Below are positions 43,875 to 53,401 of a DNA stretch of 53,450 nucleotides, one piece after another. The position numbers and the translations under genes are program-made. This DNA comes from Paludibacter sp. (GTDB lineage: Bacteria; Bacteroidota; Bacteroidia; Bacteroidales; Paludibacteraceae): assembly GCA_010365115.1 (NCBI GenBank), contig JAAFGX010000022.1:1-53450 (forward strand). Direction: 5' to 3'. Under the pieces are notes generated by a model. The model ran no database searches. It worked only from the letters and a program-made list of their open reading frames with translations, and was not told where the DNA came from. Numbering within the stretch: the first letter of the stretch is position 1; each line of letters opens with the position of its first letter.

Positions 43875-44969
43875 ATGAAATATTTATTTTTATTGGCAAC
43901 AATAATATTTTCAACAATCCTTAAAGCCCAACTATTTGAAAATAGTAAGATGCCTGAACCTACCCCTGCACAAAAAGAATGGATGAGTTTAAAGTTTGGA
44001 ATGTTTGTTCACTTTGGAATTAATACTTATTATGATAAAGAATGGAGCGATGGCACATTGGATATCAAAGCCTTTAATCCTACCGATTTAGATACCGACC
44101 AATGGTGTCGGGTTGCCAAAGCGGCAGGAATGAAATATATAGTTATAGTTACCAAACATCACGATGGATTCTGTATCTGGCCCTCAAAACAGACTGACTA
44201 CACGGTTAAAAATACACCGTTCAAGGATGATTTGCTTAAAAAAATAGTGACTTCGGCTCATAAACAGGGTTTGAAAGTGGGCTTGTATTATTCATTATGG
44301 GACAGACACCATAAAATACATGATACCAACGAACCGGCTTATGTTGAATTTATGAAAAATCAGATTCATGAATTGATGACCAATTACGGTGATATTTGCG
44401 AGTTTTGGTTTGATGGTTTTTGGAAGAAACAGCAATCGGGCTGGGCAAAACCTATTTCGGACGATACCGGTGAAAAAGTGGTAGTTGCTACAGCCTCTCA
44501 CGAGCGTGATTTGAAATTTATAGAAGCTTGGCGGAACGAAGGGGCATATCGGTGGCAAATGGATTATATTTACCATTATATCAAATCATTACAGCCAAAC
44601 TGTATCGTAATGAACAATAGTACAACTGCTTATCCGGGAGTTCCTTTACACCCTGTTGATGCCCGAAGTGGAGAAAAATTAAAAGAATATAATCAGGATG
44701 ACCAAAAAATATGGAAGTGGCTTGGTAAGGATGTCTATTTACCTATGCAAATAGAAACCACCATGTCAATTAAAGGAAACAAAGAATTTCCATCGGGCAA
44801 TTGGTTTTGGCACGAAGGCGATGTATCTGTTTTAAGCAAAGAGTCAATTCTTAATTATTTAGATATTGCAGTGAAGATGAATGCTAACATTTTGTTGAAT
44901 TGTGGTCCAATGAAAAACGGCAAACTACGTCCCGAGGATATTGCTGTTTTGGAAAGTCTGAATAAGTAA
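43875..44969 (+). CDS. GH29 alpha-L-fucosidase
   Basis: This 364-residue protein has a signal peptide (about 1-18, cleavage near LKAQ), so it is periplasmic or exported. It contains only the GH29 catalytic barrel and lacks the C-terminal beta domain of longer members. Family motifs are KFGMFVHFGINTYYDKEW, YIVIVTKHHDGFCIWPSKQTDY (parts VTKHHDGFCIW) and CEFWFDGFW, where Asp180 is the expected nucleophile. The end ILLNCGPMKNGKL matches the LLNxGPxxxG family signature. It releases terminal alpha-L-fucose, which the FucP-like transporter could then import. It is the first gene of the rightward group and diverges from the SusC. Confidence 0.93.
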   Translation: MKYLFLLATIIFSTILKAQLFENSKMPEPTPAQKEWMSLKFGMFVHFGINTYYDKEWSDGTLDIKAFNPTDLDTDQWCRVAKAAGMKYIVIVTKHHDGFCIWPSKQTDYTVKNTPFKDDLLKKIVTSAHKQGLKVGLYYSLWDRHHKIHDTNEPAYVEFMKNQIHELMTNYGDICEFWFDGFWKKQQSGWAKPISDDTGEKVVVATASHERDLKFIEAWRNEGAYRWQMDYIYHYIKSLQPNCIVMNNSTTAYPGVPLHPVDARSGEKLKEYNQDDQKIWKWLGKDVYLPMQIETTMSIKGNKEFPSGNWFWHEGDVSVLSKESILNYLDIAVKMNANILLNCGPMKNGKLRPEDIAVLESLNK

Positions 44970-45171
44970 ACCATTTTATTTTTATCGAAATTAAAAAAAC
45001 TATTTTTAATTCATTAATATTTTTGATATTAATTGTTTCAAAAGAAACAAAAACAGCTCATAAGTTAAAAAAAACCTAAGAAATTAGTGAGTGTAAAAAT
45101 ATTTCACGTAAATTCGTGTGCAATCATCATAACTTTTCAATTACTATTAATCATTTAAATACAAATGTATT

Positions 45172-46509
45172 ATGAAAAAAACTACTATTCTATGTGTATT
45201 CATTTTAATGAATGTAACTCTCTGTTTTTCTCAGTGGCAAAAAATGAGTTTGACAAATAGTGTCGGTGGCAACATTGATCAAAACATGTACCAAATGGCA
45301 TTGAATAACAGCAAATTATATGTTGCTACAAATGATGGCATCTGGGAATCGGCAAGTGCAAATGGTGGTGACTGGGCTGCTTATGGACTACAAGGCAAAC
45401 GGGTTTTTATGATAAATTTCGGGGTTCTTAAATTGGCTATTGTAGTTGAAATAGCTTCGGACGATGCCACAAAGAAAACACTTCAACTGTACAAATACAA
45501 CGGCACTGCTTGGGTGAATACAAATTTTAATCCGTCAAAATTGGCTGTATTTGGTAATGCATTGGATAATCTTATTAATTTTGCTCAAATTCAAAATAAT
45601 GGACAAACTGTGATTGTACTGCCAACATGGGGCAATGGTATCTGGAGATCGGCAGATGGAGGCGATACATGGACAAAACCAGCTTATGAGACCTGTACAA
45701 CTTGTCTTGATAATACCAGTTTATTTTACAAAAAGATTCCGGGTATTTATACATTCCCCGGTGATACAAAAATTTACGGAACAGATAAAGCGGATTTTAA
45801 TTTGCAATTCATGATTTATTCAGAAGATTACGGTCTTACCTGGAAAAATAAACCTGTAGCCAATTTCTTTAACCCATGGTCATTGCACAAACGAAGTGTT
45901 GGAGGAAAACCATATTTCTATTGGGGAGGTTCAACTGGAAGTCTAGGTGCCGTTTGGACATCCGATGATGCCGGTACTAATTGGGCTGCTTCATTTGCAC
46001 TTGGTGCAGCGTATTGGAACAATCGTCGGATTATTGGTGAAGATGATGGACCACTTTACATTATGTGCAGTGCCGATAATGTATATGTATCCAACGATAA
46101 CGGTGATTCCTTTGAGCCGGTTGGAACCGGTATTACGATACCATCGTCAGTTCCAAGACCTGCAAATGAGCCATTTTTCTTGAGTCATTTGGTAAAATCA
46201 TCAACAAAATTATATGTTTCTACTACAACTGATGGATTATATAGTTTTGATTTAGCTCCATCGGCTGTGGAAAATCAGAAAACGAATAAACTAAAGTTAA
46301 TTGTTTCTGCTGATAAATCTAAATTGGAATTGATAACTGACTTAGCATCAAAAATTATAATCTTTAATACTGAAGGTAAAGTTATGAAAATAGGTCAAAC
46401 GCAAAACATTAAAACATTAATCGATATTCAGGATTTAAAATCAGCAATGTATTTCGTTCAAATTAAAAATGCACAAGGGGAAAATTGCACAGGGAAATTT
46501 GTAAAATAG
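45172..46509 (+). CDS. Secreted Asp-box/BNR beta-propeller protein with T9SS tail, paralogue 1
   Basis: This 445-residue protein has a signal peptide (about 1-20). The body has repeated propeller strands with Asp-box-like turns: SADGGDTW, SEDYGLTWK, SDDAGTNW, SNDNGDSF. Other conserved pieces are YVATNDGIWES, LPTWGNGIWRS and RRIIGEDDGPLYI. The last 75 residues are a T9SS sorting domain (IIIFNTEGKV and LKSAMYFVQIKN). Asp-box propellers occur in sialidases and several glycan-active enzymes, but I see no sialidase arginine triad, so activity is unknown. Two paralogues follow directly. CTTCLDN contains two nearby cysteines not kept in paralogue 2. Confidence 0.75.
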   Translation: MKKTTILCVFILMNVTLCFSQWQKMSLTNSVGGNIDQNMYQMALNNSKLYVATNDGIWESASANGGDWAAYGLQGKRVFMINFGVLKLAIVVEIASDDATKKTLQLYKYNGTAWVNTNFNPSKLAVFGNALDNLINFAQIQNNGQTVIVLPTWGNGIWRSADGGDTWTKPAYETCTTCLDNTSLFYKKIPGIYTFPGDTKIYGTDKADFNLQFMIYSEDYGLTWKNKPVANFFNPWSLHKRSVGGKPYFYWGGSTGSLGAVWTSDDAGTNWAASFALGAAYWNNRRIIGEDDGPLYIMCSADNVYVSNDNGDSFEPVGTGITIPSSVPRPANEPFFLSHLVKSSTKLYVSTTTDGLYSFDLAPSAVENQKTNKLKLIVSADKSKLELITDLASKIIIFNTEGKVMKIGQTQNIKTLIDIQDLKSAMYFVQIKNAQGENCTGKFVK

Positions 46510-46713
46510 TATTTTCAATTTTTTAATATTTTTATTCAAAATTGAGTCTGCTCCGAAAAAGATGAAAGCTATTTTAGGGGATCAATGTCTTTTTATAATA
46601 GAAATTTTTAATCAGAAACTTTTCATTTGTTTAGGGTAAATTCTTTCTTATTTCGTCTATACTCTATACATTCATATTTTATCAATATTTCTAACATTTA
46701 AAATCAAATTATC

Positions 46714-48027
46714 ATGAGAAAAATTACTTTTTTGGTATTGTTCTTTGTTCTGAGCACAATACTTACGTTTTCTGCCGAAACTTGGCAAAAATTAGATCTT
46801 ACCAAAGCTGGTGGTGGGACTATCAGTACCGATATTTACAATATTAGTCTTGATGGTGGAAAGCTTTATGTTGCTACTGGTGATGGTATATGGCTTTCTC
46901 CTTCAGCCAATGGTGGCGATTTCGAACCTTTCGGACTACAAGGAATAATTGTTACTCATTTAAGTTTAAAAGTTGCTAAATTAGCTGTTGTAAATATCAC
47001 AGCCACTGATGATGTTACCAAAAAATGCACTAAGATATATAAGTTAGTTGGTGCAAATTGGGTAATAACTAACTTTAACCCACAATCATTATCTACTTTT
47101 GGTAGTCCGTCTGCTAGTTTTGCCCAAATTCAAGATGGAGCTAATAATACAGTTATTGTGGTTCCAACCTGGGGCAATGGTATCTGGCGCTCCACAGATG
47201 GTGGCGCTAATTTTACGCAATATGCTTTTAGTACAAATGCTCACGGCGATGTATATAAGGCTGTTACTGGTATTTGGGCTTACGGAAATACGCTTTATGG
47301 TACAGACAAAACAGTCTACAATAATCAGTATTTAATTAAATCAACCGATTTTGGAGCAACTTGGTCAAATACATTAGCTGGTAATTATTCTACTCCACGT
47401 GCATTTCATAAACGCAAAGTTGGAGCTGTTGATTACACTTATATCGCTGGTGATTTCGAGAATGGGGGGATTGGTAGTTTGAATTATTCAGATGATGATT
47501 TTGCAAATTGGAGTAGCTCATATTCTGTTGGTTCCGATTTCTGGTACGTAAACAGAATTATAGGCGATGATAATGGTCCATTGTATATTGCGTGTAGTAA
47601 AACCAATGTAATGGTGTCAAATGATAATGGTGACAGTTTTGCCCCTCTAGCAACTGGCATTGATATTATTGCCAGTCCTCCAAAAAACTATTTAAACGAT
47701 TTGGTGAAATCTGCGACAAAACTATATGTTTCAACCAGATCAGTAAATGGTATTTATTACTATAACTTAACAGCTTCTGGTCTAAATCAAATTACCGAAC
47801 AGGCTAAAATTTGTTATCCAAGCATAACTAGTAAAGAAATATTCGTTAATGCAACAGTTGGTTCAAAAATTTCTATTTTGAATTTGGATGGCAAAACTGT
47901 GAAATCCTTAGTTGCACAAACCGAAAAAACTTCCATCAATGTTCAGTCATTGAATTCTGCTATATACATTGTAAAAACTCAAAATTTAAATGCAAAACAA
48001 GTAGTGGATAAATTTATAAAAAAATAA
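46714..48027 (+). CDS. Secreted Asp-box/BNR beta-propeller protein with T9SS tail, paralogue 2
   Basis: This 437-residue protein has a signal peptide (about 1-20). It aligns over its full length with paralogue 1: YVATGDGIWLS, VPTWGNGIWRSTDGG, STDFGATWS, RIIGDDNGPLYIACS and SNDNGDSFAP. The C-terminus is a T9SS sorting domain (ISILNLDGKTV, LNSAIYIVKTQN). The conserved TWGNGIWRS and IIGxDxGPLYI segments are the best candidates for a shared functional surface. A hairpin terminator follows at 48038-48072. Confidence 0.75.
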   Translation: MRKITFLVLFFVLSTILTFSAETWQKLDLTKAGGGTISTDIYNISLDGGKLYVATGDGIWLSPSANGGDFEPFGLQGIIVTHLSLKVAKLAVVNITATDDVTKKCTKIYKLVGANWVITNFNPQSLSTFGSPSASFAQIQDGANNTVIVVPTWGNGIWRSTDGGANFTQYAFSTNAHGDVYKAVTGIWAYGNTLYGTDKTVYNNQYLIKSTDFGATWSNTLAGNYSTPRAFHKRKVGAVDYTYIAGDFENGGIGSLNYSDDDFANWSSSYSVGSDFWYVNRIIGDDNGPLYIACSKTNVMVSNDNGDSFAPLATGIDIIASPPKNYLNDLVKSATKLYVSTRSVNGIYYYNLTASGLNQITEQAKICYPSITSKEIFVNATVGSKISILNLDGKTVKSLVAQTEKTSINVQSLNSAIYIVKTQNLNAKQVVDKFIKK

Positions 48028-48037
48028 TATTTAAACG

Positions 48038-48072
48038 AATGAAGCTTTCACACTTTTCGTGAGGGCTTCATT
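48038..48072 (+). terminator. Hairpin terminator after paralogue 2
   Basis: Arms 48038-48051 and 48059-48072 (AATGAAGC/GCTTCATT core, 12 of 14 paired plus one G-U) enclose a 7-base loop and are followed by a T-rich stretch. It makes any start of the next gene at 48059 unlikely. Confidence 0.7.
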
Positions 48073-48136
48073 TATTTATATTATTCTCCCAAAAAAATCC
48101 CAAAATAAATATAAAAATAATTTAAAAAAAACTATC

Positions 48137-49483
48137 ATGAAAAAACTAGTACTTAGCATGTTATTAGTATTTGCAATTGGAATGAATACTTTTTCAATCC
48201 AAAAAGCGAATGCCATTCAATTGAAATCGAGTGATTTAACTATCAAAGTTAATGCTCTTACAATTAAAAACGACTCATTATTCGCTGCAACCAGCGATGG
48301 TATATGGGTATCACCTTCAAAACTAGGAAATGATTGGGTTGCTTTCGGGCTACAAGGAAAAGAAGTTCGATTATTAAATTTTAAAGTTAAACGATTGGCA
48401 ATAGTTGCAACATCCGGAAACTATCGACCTTTGTATGAATATGTAGGTGGTGCTTGGGTACAATTTTTAAGTTTACCCAGTAGTGTATCAATTTTCGGAG
48501 GTTTTAATTTCGAACAAATTGCATATAGCGCTCCCAATTCGTTGTCGATTGTAATTCCAACCGGTATTGCTACGTCTTCGACAGGAGTATTGTATAAGAG
48601 TTTGGATGGCGGTGCAACTTTTGCAGCTGTTACTATAGGTAAAAGTGCAATGGGAATTGATGCATTTGATGGTGATGAAAAATTTTATTTTCCAAACTCC
48701 AATCAGATACTTTATTCTCCAACTATGAATATGAATCAATCTTCTTTCTATTATTCATCAAATAAAGGTGATACTTATGCCCGATTTGCACTCTCTTACT
48801 CGATTGGTGCAGGCACACCGGCAAATTTTATTTTTAAACTTGCAAGTGTTACCAACCCCGGTCATACCTATCATTTTTTAGGTGGAATGAAAGACGTAGT
48901 ACGTGTCGATTCCTTGGGTCTTACTGCAACTGGAAGTGTAATTCCCTGGAACAATCTCAATAATTGGAAAAGTTTTTTGACTCGAACTGTTTCTATGACT
49001 GATGGCGCAACAAACTTATCAGCCTATATAAATAATAATTTCAAAAAAATGATGCAAGCCGCTGGTAAATTGTATTTATTGGCTGATACAGCTGTTTATG
49101 TTTCAACTAACGAAGGAGAAACCTATAATCAGATTTTAGCTGTAAAAAAAGATACCGTGCTTTCGTCTTTTGTAGTTGTAGGTAGCATGATGAAAATAGG
49201 TCATACTTATGGAATTAAAAATTTAAATCTCGACGGAAGTACAGGTATTAGTAACCAAGCTGAAACGGCAAATATCAAAGTATTTGCAACTAATGATGGT
49301 ATCAATGTTTCATGCGAAGGAAAATATTCAGTTACTGTGTATGGTGTTACAGGACAAATGTTAACTGTGGTTCGGAATTTAGAAGGGAAATCAATAATTC
49401 CACTTAAATCAAAACAAAATTTTTTGATTGTAAAAGTTGAAAATAAGAATTTTACAAAAGTTGTTAAATTATCAAATCTTTAA
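48137..49483 (+). CDS. Secreted BNR-like protein with T9SS tail, diverged paralogue 3
   Basis: The protein has 448 residues from ATG 48137. An open frame reaches 48059 but overlaps the terminator arm and would place 26 residues before the signal peptide (MKKLVLSMLLVFAIG). It shares the start of the propeller with its neighbours (FAATSDGIWVSPSKLG, VAFGLQGKEVRLLNFKVKRLAIV in parts) but has lost TWGNGIWRS and keeps few Asp-boxes (SLDGGATF, STNEGETY). The T9SS sorting tail is present (VTVYGVTGQML). The order and divergence suggest an older duplicate with a changed ligand. Confidence 0.72.
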   Translation: MKKLVLSMLLVFAIGMNTFSIQKANAIQLKSSDLTIKVNALTIKNDSLFAATSDGIWVSPSKLGNDWVAFGLQGKEVRLLNFKVKRLAIVATSGNYRPLYEYVGGAWVQFLSLPSSVSIFGGFNFEQIAYSAPNSLSIVIPTGIATSSTGVLYKSLDGGATFAAVTIGKSAMGIDAFDGDEKFYFPNSNQILYSPTMNMNQSSFYYSSNKGDTYARFALSYSIGAGTPANFIFKLASVTNPGHTYHFLGGMKDVVRVDSLGLTATGSVIPWNNLNNWKSFLTRTVSMTDGATNLSAYINNNFKKMMQAAGKLYLLADTAVYVSTNEGETYNQILAVKKDTVLSSFVVVGSMMKIGHTYGIKNLNLDGSTGISNQAETANIKVFATNDGINVSCEGKYSVTVYGVTGQMLTVVRNLEGKSIIPLKSKQNFLIVKVENKNFTKVVKLSNL

Positions 49484-49580
49484 ACATACATAAATTATTC
49501 TTCTAATAACTGAGTAATTTCAGAGTTTAACGGAAATACTGGAAGTTTAAATTTTAATGTTTTACAAATCAAATAGACAG

Positions 49581-49620
49581 CGAAGCTTGTGATGTTTTAT
49601 CACAACTTCGTTGTTTTTTT
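49581..49620 (+). terminator. Intrinsic terminator after paralogue 3
   Basis: CGAAG-C-TTGTGAT (49581-49593) pairs with ATCACAACTTCG (49599-49610) with one bulged base, followed by TTGTTTTTTT. It is a strong hairpin with a T-run. Confidence 0.8.
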
Positions 49621-49681
49621 AATAATAAGTTGTTTAAATTATATCAGTTCTCTGGTTTATAATCATATCATATATTACTCT

Positions 49682-51532
49682 ATGTCAATACGTAATTCTA
49701 ATTGCCTAATAATACTTTTCCTTTTTTTTTCAGTCCATTTAATTGGTGCGGAGTTCTATTCTTCAAAAACCGACGTTCTTGCAAATGGGAAATCATTTCA
49801 ATTTTGGGAAAAGAAAACGGAGTACAAACATACCTATTTCGTGAATCAGAATGATAAAAACGCATCTGATGAAAATGATGGTTCACTAACCAGACCATTT
49901 AAATCGATAAACAAAGCCGCACAAATTTTGCAACCAGGCGAACGGGTTTTAATAAGTTCGGGAGTTTATCGTGAATCTGTGCTGCCGAAATTTGGAGGAC
50001 TTTCTGCCAATAACATGATTAGCTATGAAGCAGCAAAAGGAGATACTGTAATTATTTGTGGATCTGTTATTTTGCCAACTTCACTATTTCAAAAAAGTCA
50101 GGGTTGGAAATTTGGACAAGACGAAAATAATGACGTAAATGTGTGGCAATTTAATTTGCTACCTGAATGGTTTGGTGGGTATAATCCGTTTGGTATGTTG
50201 AACCTACCCAACGATATAGAGTGGCTCAATTACAAACAAGCCAAAATGAATGCACATTTTCAGCGCCGGGGATTAATTTTTATCGATAATGAAAAAGCTC
50301 TTCAAGTTTCCACTCCTGCCGATTTATCTAAAGCTCCCAATCTCTCATTTTGGGTTGAACATAACGGAATGCGCATTCACATTAAACTTCCAAAAGGAAA
50401 ATCTCCAAGCGATTATAAGTTTGAAGCAACGAATAAAGAACAGGTATTTGCTCCTACTATCTATGGATTAGGATATATTCATATTAAAGGAATTACCTTT
50501 CGACATGCTGGAAATGGATTCCCGGTACCCCAGCGAGGTATGGTTTCTACAGCCAGAGGGCATCACTGGATTATTGAAGATTGTACACTTGAATGGGCAA
50601 ACAGTGTAGGATTGGATATGGGTAATGAATCATGGAGTACTGTTGAACAATCTATTATTGCAAATCATGTAATTCGCAGAAATACAATTCGCAATTGTGG
50701 CATTTCAGGATTGCAATGTAGTCGTGCTAAATCTATGTTGGTGGAGGATAACCTTTTTGAGAATATTGGTTTTCATGATGCTGAACATGCATTTGAATCT
50801 GGTGGAATTAAATTTCACCAAGCCGAAAATTGTTTAATCAGACGAAATATTTTCTCGAAAATCACCCATGCTCCAGGTCTTTGGTTAGATTATAAAAGCA
50901 ATAAAAATTGTAGAATTACATCAAACCTATTTTCTGAAATTACAACCGCACGAGGTGGTATTTATATTGAGGTAAGCAGAAACAATTGCTTAGTTGATCA
51001 TAATATATTTTATAAAATGCGCTCTCAATATTGGCTGAGTGGTGAATATGGAGCTGGTGGTTCTGCATTTTACACCGATGGTTCAGATAGTATTAACTTT
51101 GAAAATAATTTAATTATTGACGCCGAAAATACAGGTTATGGCGCATATTTGAATGCTGAAAGAATTGTTGATATGAGAGGAGGAATAACTTCTTATCATC
51201 GGGTTGTAGGCAATATTTTCATCGATTGTAAAAAGCATGCAATTGAATTTGCAAATGTGAATAATTACTCGAATAATAATTTATTTGTTTCGCCCCGAGC
51301 TGGATATATTAAAATTGGAAATCCTGCACCAGCTTTACTACTGGATATAGATGCAACACGAAGTTTATATAAATGGGATTTAAACAGTAAAACAGTAAAG
51401 ATGGACTATCAGTTTGATGAAGTGAATAAAACTTGCACGTTGATTTTAAAAAATGAGATTCCTACCATAGATATGGTAAATCTGAAAATTGGGATAAACG
51501 TGATTAATGTCGATCCACGAAAAGAACCTTAA
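49682..51532 (+). CDS. Secreted right-handed beta-helix protein, GH120-like
   Basis: The protein has 616 residues from ATG 49682 (signal peptide MSIRNSNCLIILFLFFSV, ending near IGA). An open frame continues back to 49589, inside the terminator, and is rejected. The domain starts DGSLTRPFKSINKAAQILQPGERVLISSGVYRES (DUF1565-like; parts GSLTRPFKSINKAA, LISSGVYRES). Next come NPFGML, an insert with RRGLIFIDNEKALQV and NGMRIHIKLP, then helix rungs IKGITFRHAGNGFP, HHWIIEDCTLEWANSVGLDMGNE, NTIRNCGISGLQ and LVEDNLFENIG. This order resembles GH120 beta-xylosidases, whose acids lie in the helix rungs; GH141-type helices are an alternative. It has no T9SS tail, so periplasmic location is likely. Confidence 0.7.
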   Translation: MSIRNSNCLIILFLFFSVHLIGAEFYSSKTDVLANGKSFQFWEKKTEYKHTYFVNQNDKNASDENDGSLTRPFKSINKAAQILQPGERVLISSGVYRESVLPKFGGLSANNMISYEAAKGDTVIICGSVILPTSLFQKSQGWKFGQDENNDVNVWQFNLLPEWFGGYNPFGMLNLPNDIEWLNYKQAKMNAHFQRRGLIFIDNEKALQVSTPADLSKAPNLSFWVEHNGMRIHIKLPKGKSPSDYKFEATNKEQVFAPTIYGLGYIHIKGITFRHAGNGFPVPQRGMVSTARGHHWIIEDCTLEWANSVGLDMGNESWSTVEQSIIANHVIRRNTIRNCGISGLQCSRAKSMLVEDNLFENIGFHDAEHAFESGGIKFHQAENCLIRRNIFSKITHAPGLWLDYKSNKNCRITSNLFSEITTARGGIYIEVSRNNCLVDHNIFYKMRSQYWLSGEYGAGGSAFYTDGSDSINFENNLIIDAENTGYGAYLNAERIVDMRGGITSYHRVVGNIFIDCKKHAIEFANVNNYSNNNLFVSPRAGYIKIGNPAPALLLDIDATRSLYKWDLNSKTVKMDYQFDEVNKTCTLILKNEIPTIDMVNLKIGINVINVDPRKEP

Positions 51533-51659
51533 TGAACCAATTAGTAGGCAATAGTGAATTAATAAGTGTTATAGAATGATTTTAAATTTTGTTCAAAATA
51601 TTTTAAAAACAATTAGAGTTTTATTAACAATCCTAATTATTTTTAAAATAGTGATATAA

Positions 51660-51690
51660 ATTGTCCTTTAGAAATTATTATTTATATTTG
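51660..51690 (+). promoter_or_regulatory. Near-consensus promoter of the orphan SusD gene
   Basis: ATTG (51660-51663), 19 bases, TATATTTG (51683-51690) match TTTG-N19-21-TAnnTTTG with one mismatch. The leader to the ATG at 51735 is about 35-40 bases. It shows that the SusD gene can be transcribed alone. Confidence 0.65.
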
Positions 51691-51734
51691 CACCCCCTAT
51701 AAATCTCAAAAGATTTGTTGAAAGTACTAAAATC

Positions 51735-53348
51735 ATGAACATTAAACACTCTAAATTATTTAAACAGATAATTGTAGGAATATCTTTTTTATTCTTGAGT
51801 TCTTGTGAGGATTTTTTGTCATCAATAAGAAATGAGAACACACAAGAAATTGCATCACTTTTTTATGATTTAAAGGATATAGATGTTTGTATGAATGGTG
51901 CTTATGGTGCATTTGCATCAGGTAGTTACTATGGAGATTTGGTTTTAACAGATGTGTTGGGTTCTGATAATTCTGCACCAACACTTAATCCGTTGATCCA
52001 ACCTGATTTTACATTACTAAATGCTTCTAATTACACGTTCAAATACCAATCTAATATCGATGATTACCAAGCCGGTCGTTTTTTACAATGGGGTTCTTTT
52101 GTTAACAATAATTCAAATCTTATTATTCAATCTATAAATCAACATTTGCCGCCTATTAAAAACTCCGTTGATACACTGAATGCTCAACGTTTAATGGGTG
52201 AAGCATATTTAATGCGAGCATCAGTTGAATACTACAATAATTATTTTGTTGGACGCCAATATCATTTTTCAACATTAGATTCTTTATCAACACTTTATCG
52301 TAAAAGACCAATATTGAGTGTTAATGATACTAGCGAACCAAGAAAAACAGTTGCGCAAGTATATCGGTTTTTAGAAGAGGATCTGAGGGCAGCAATTAAT
52401 CTTTTACCATCTCAGTTTGACAAGTCAATACATCCATTGGCATATCAGTATCGTTGCAAAAAAGATGTTGCAATTGCTATGTTAGCTAAGGTCTTTTTTC
52501 AACAAAATAATTTTGACTCCGCATTAGTGTATGTAAATAAATTATTAGGCAATCAAATTGGTATGTCAACAAAATTTCCTTTAACGCAAGGGTATGCTTA
52601 CAGTAAGATTTTTCAAACAATTGACAAAGTAAACTATCAGTCAGGTACAGGAAATGAAGTAATAATGGCTTTTCATGGCAGTAGCGCATTTCAACCTACT
52701 ACAACTACACGCTGGGATAGTTTTCAATGGACAGCGTTTAAAAATCTGCAAAATGGTGATCTCACCCAATCTAAATTCAGAATAGTTTTAGATAAATCTT
52801 TACAAAACATCTTTATTCAAGGCGATACAGCTAATGATATTCGTTTCAAACAATTGATTTACATAACAACTAACTTCGGAAAAGAATATCCTGCAGGACA
52901 ATGGACTTGTTTAAAAGCTGCATATCCCACTTCAAATACACCTTGGTTAAGATCATCTGAATTTCATTTGATGCGTGCTGAAATTTATTTTCATAAAAAT
53001 AATTTTCCCTATGCAATTACAGAATTAAACCTGATACGTAAAAGAGCTGGCTTAGTTGAAATTGGGAACGAAATTATTAATGAAGCATTATATAAAAACA
53101 TAATTGATGAACGGAGAAGAGAGTTTTGTTTTGAAAATGTAAGAAGATGGGACAATTTTAGGTTGGCATCAATCGCCGGCTCAACCTATGGAGTATATTT
53201 ACCAGAACCTTTCAAATCAGGTAAAATTCCGTTGGGAAATAGGATGAATTTAATAACAGATACTGAATTACCTTGGAATTCGAATCGTTTTTATTCACTA
53301 ATCCCTCAAAATGAGTATTTATTTAACCCAGCATTGAAAGGTCAATAA
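51735..53348 (+). CDS. RagB/SusD family lipoprotein without adjacent SusC
   Basis: This 537-residue lipoprotein has lipobox SSC (LFLSSCEDFL). Family features are MGEAYLMRASVEYYNNYF, LRSSEFHLMRAEIYFHKNN and NIIDERRREFCFENVRRWDNFRL (parts IDERRREFCFENVRRWD). SusD normally follows its SusC in one operon; here the upstream gene is the beta-helix enzyme, 200 bases away, and the DNA after the stop shows no SusC start. It may serve a SusC beyond the window or act as a free surface glycan binder. The promoter at 51660 supports separate transcription. Confidence 0.92.
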   Translation: MNIKHSKLFKQIIVGISFLFLSSCEDFLSSIRNENTQEIASLFYDLKDIDVCMNGAYGAFASGSYYGDLVLTDVLGSDNSAPTLNPLIQPDFTLLNASNYTFKYQSNIDDYQAGRFLQWGSFVNNNSNLIIQSINQHLPPIKNSVDTLNAQRLMGEAYLMRASVEYYNNYFVGRQYHFSTLDSLSTLYRKRPILSVNDTSEPRKTVAQVYRFLEEDLRAAINLLPSQFDKSIHPLAYQYRCKKDVAIAMLAKVFFQQNNFDSALVYVNKLLGNQIGMSTKFPLTQGYAYSKIFQTIDKVNYQSGTGNEVIMAFHGSSAFQPTTTTRWDSFQWTAFKNLQNGDLTQSKFRIVLDKSLQNIFIQGDTANDIRFKQLIYITTNFGKEYPAGQWTCLKAAYPTSNTPWLRSSEFHLMRAEIYFHKNNFPYAITELNLIRKRAGLVEIGNEIINEALYKNIIDERRREFCFENVRRWDNFRLASIAGSTYGVYLPEPFKSGKIPLGNRMNLITDTELPWNSNRFYSLIPQNEYLFNPALKGQ

Positions 53349-53401
53349 TAAATAAGTTTCGGTATAGGCGTTTAGGTCGCTGTTAATTTAGAATATATTT
53401 C

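Noticed and set aside
45018..45025. TATTTTTG as a promoter box for paralogue 1
   Set aside because: No -33 element at 19-21 bases and the region is very AT-rich.
44989..45050. Hairpins after the fucosidase gene (AATTAAAAA/TTTTTAATT and TTGTTTC/GAAACAA)
   Set aside because: Pure AT or without a T-run on the right strand; too weak to call terminators.
46515..46545. TCAATTTT/AAAATTGA inverted repeat after paralogue 1
   Set aside because: AT-only 8-bp stem with a 15-base loop; chance is likely.
48059..48136. Upstream start for paralogue 3
   Set aside because: The codons overlap the right arm of a hairpin terminator and precede a perfect signal peptide at 48137.
49589..49681. Upstream start for the beta-helix gene
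   Set aside because: It lies in the terminator of the preceding gene; ATG at 49682 starts the signal peptide.
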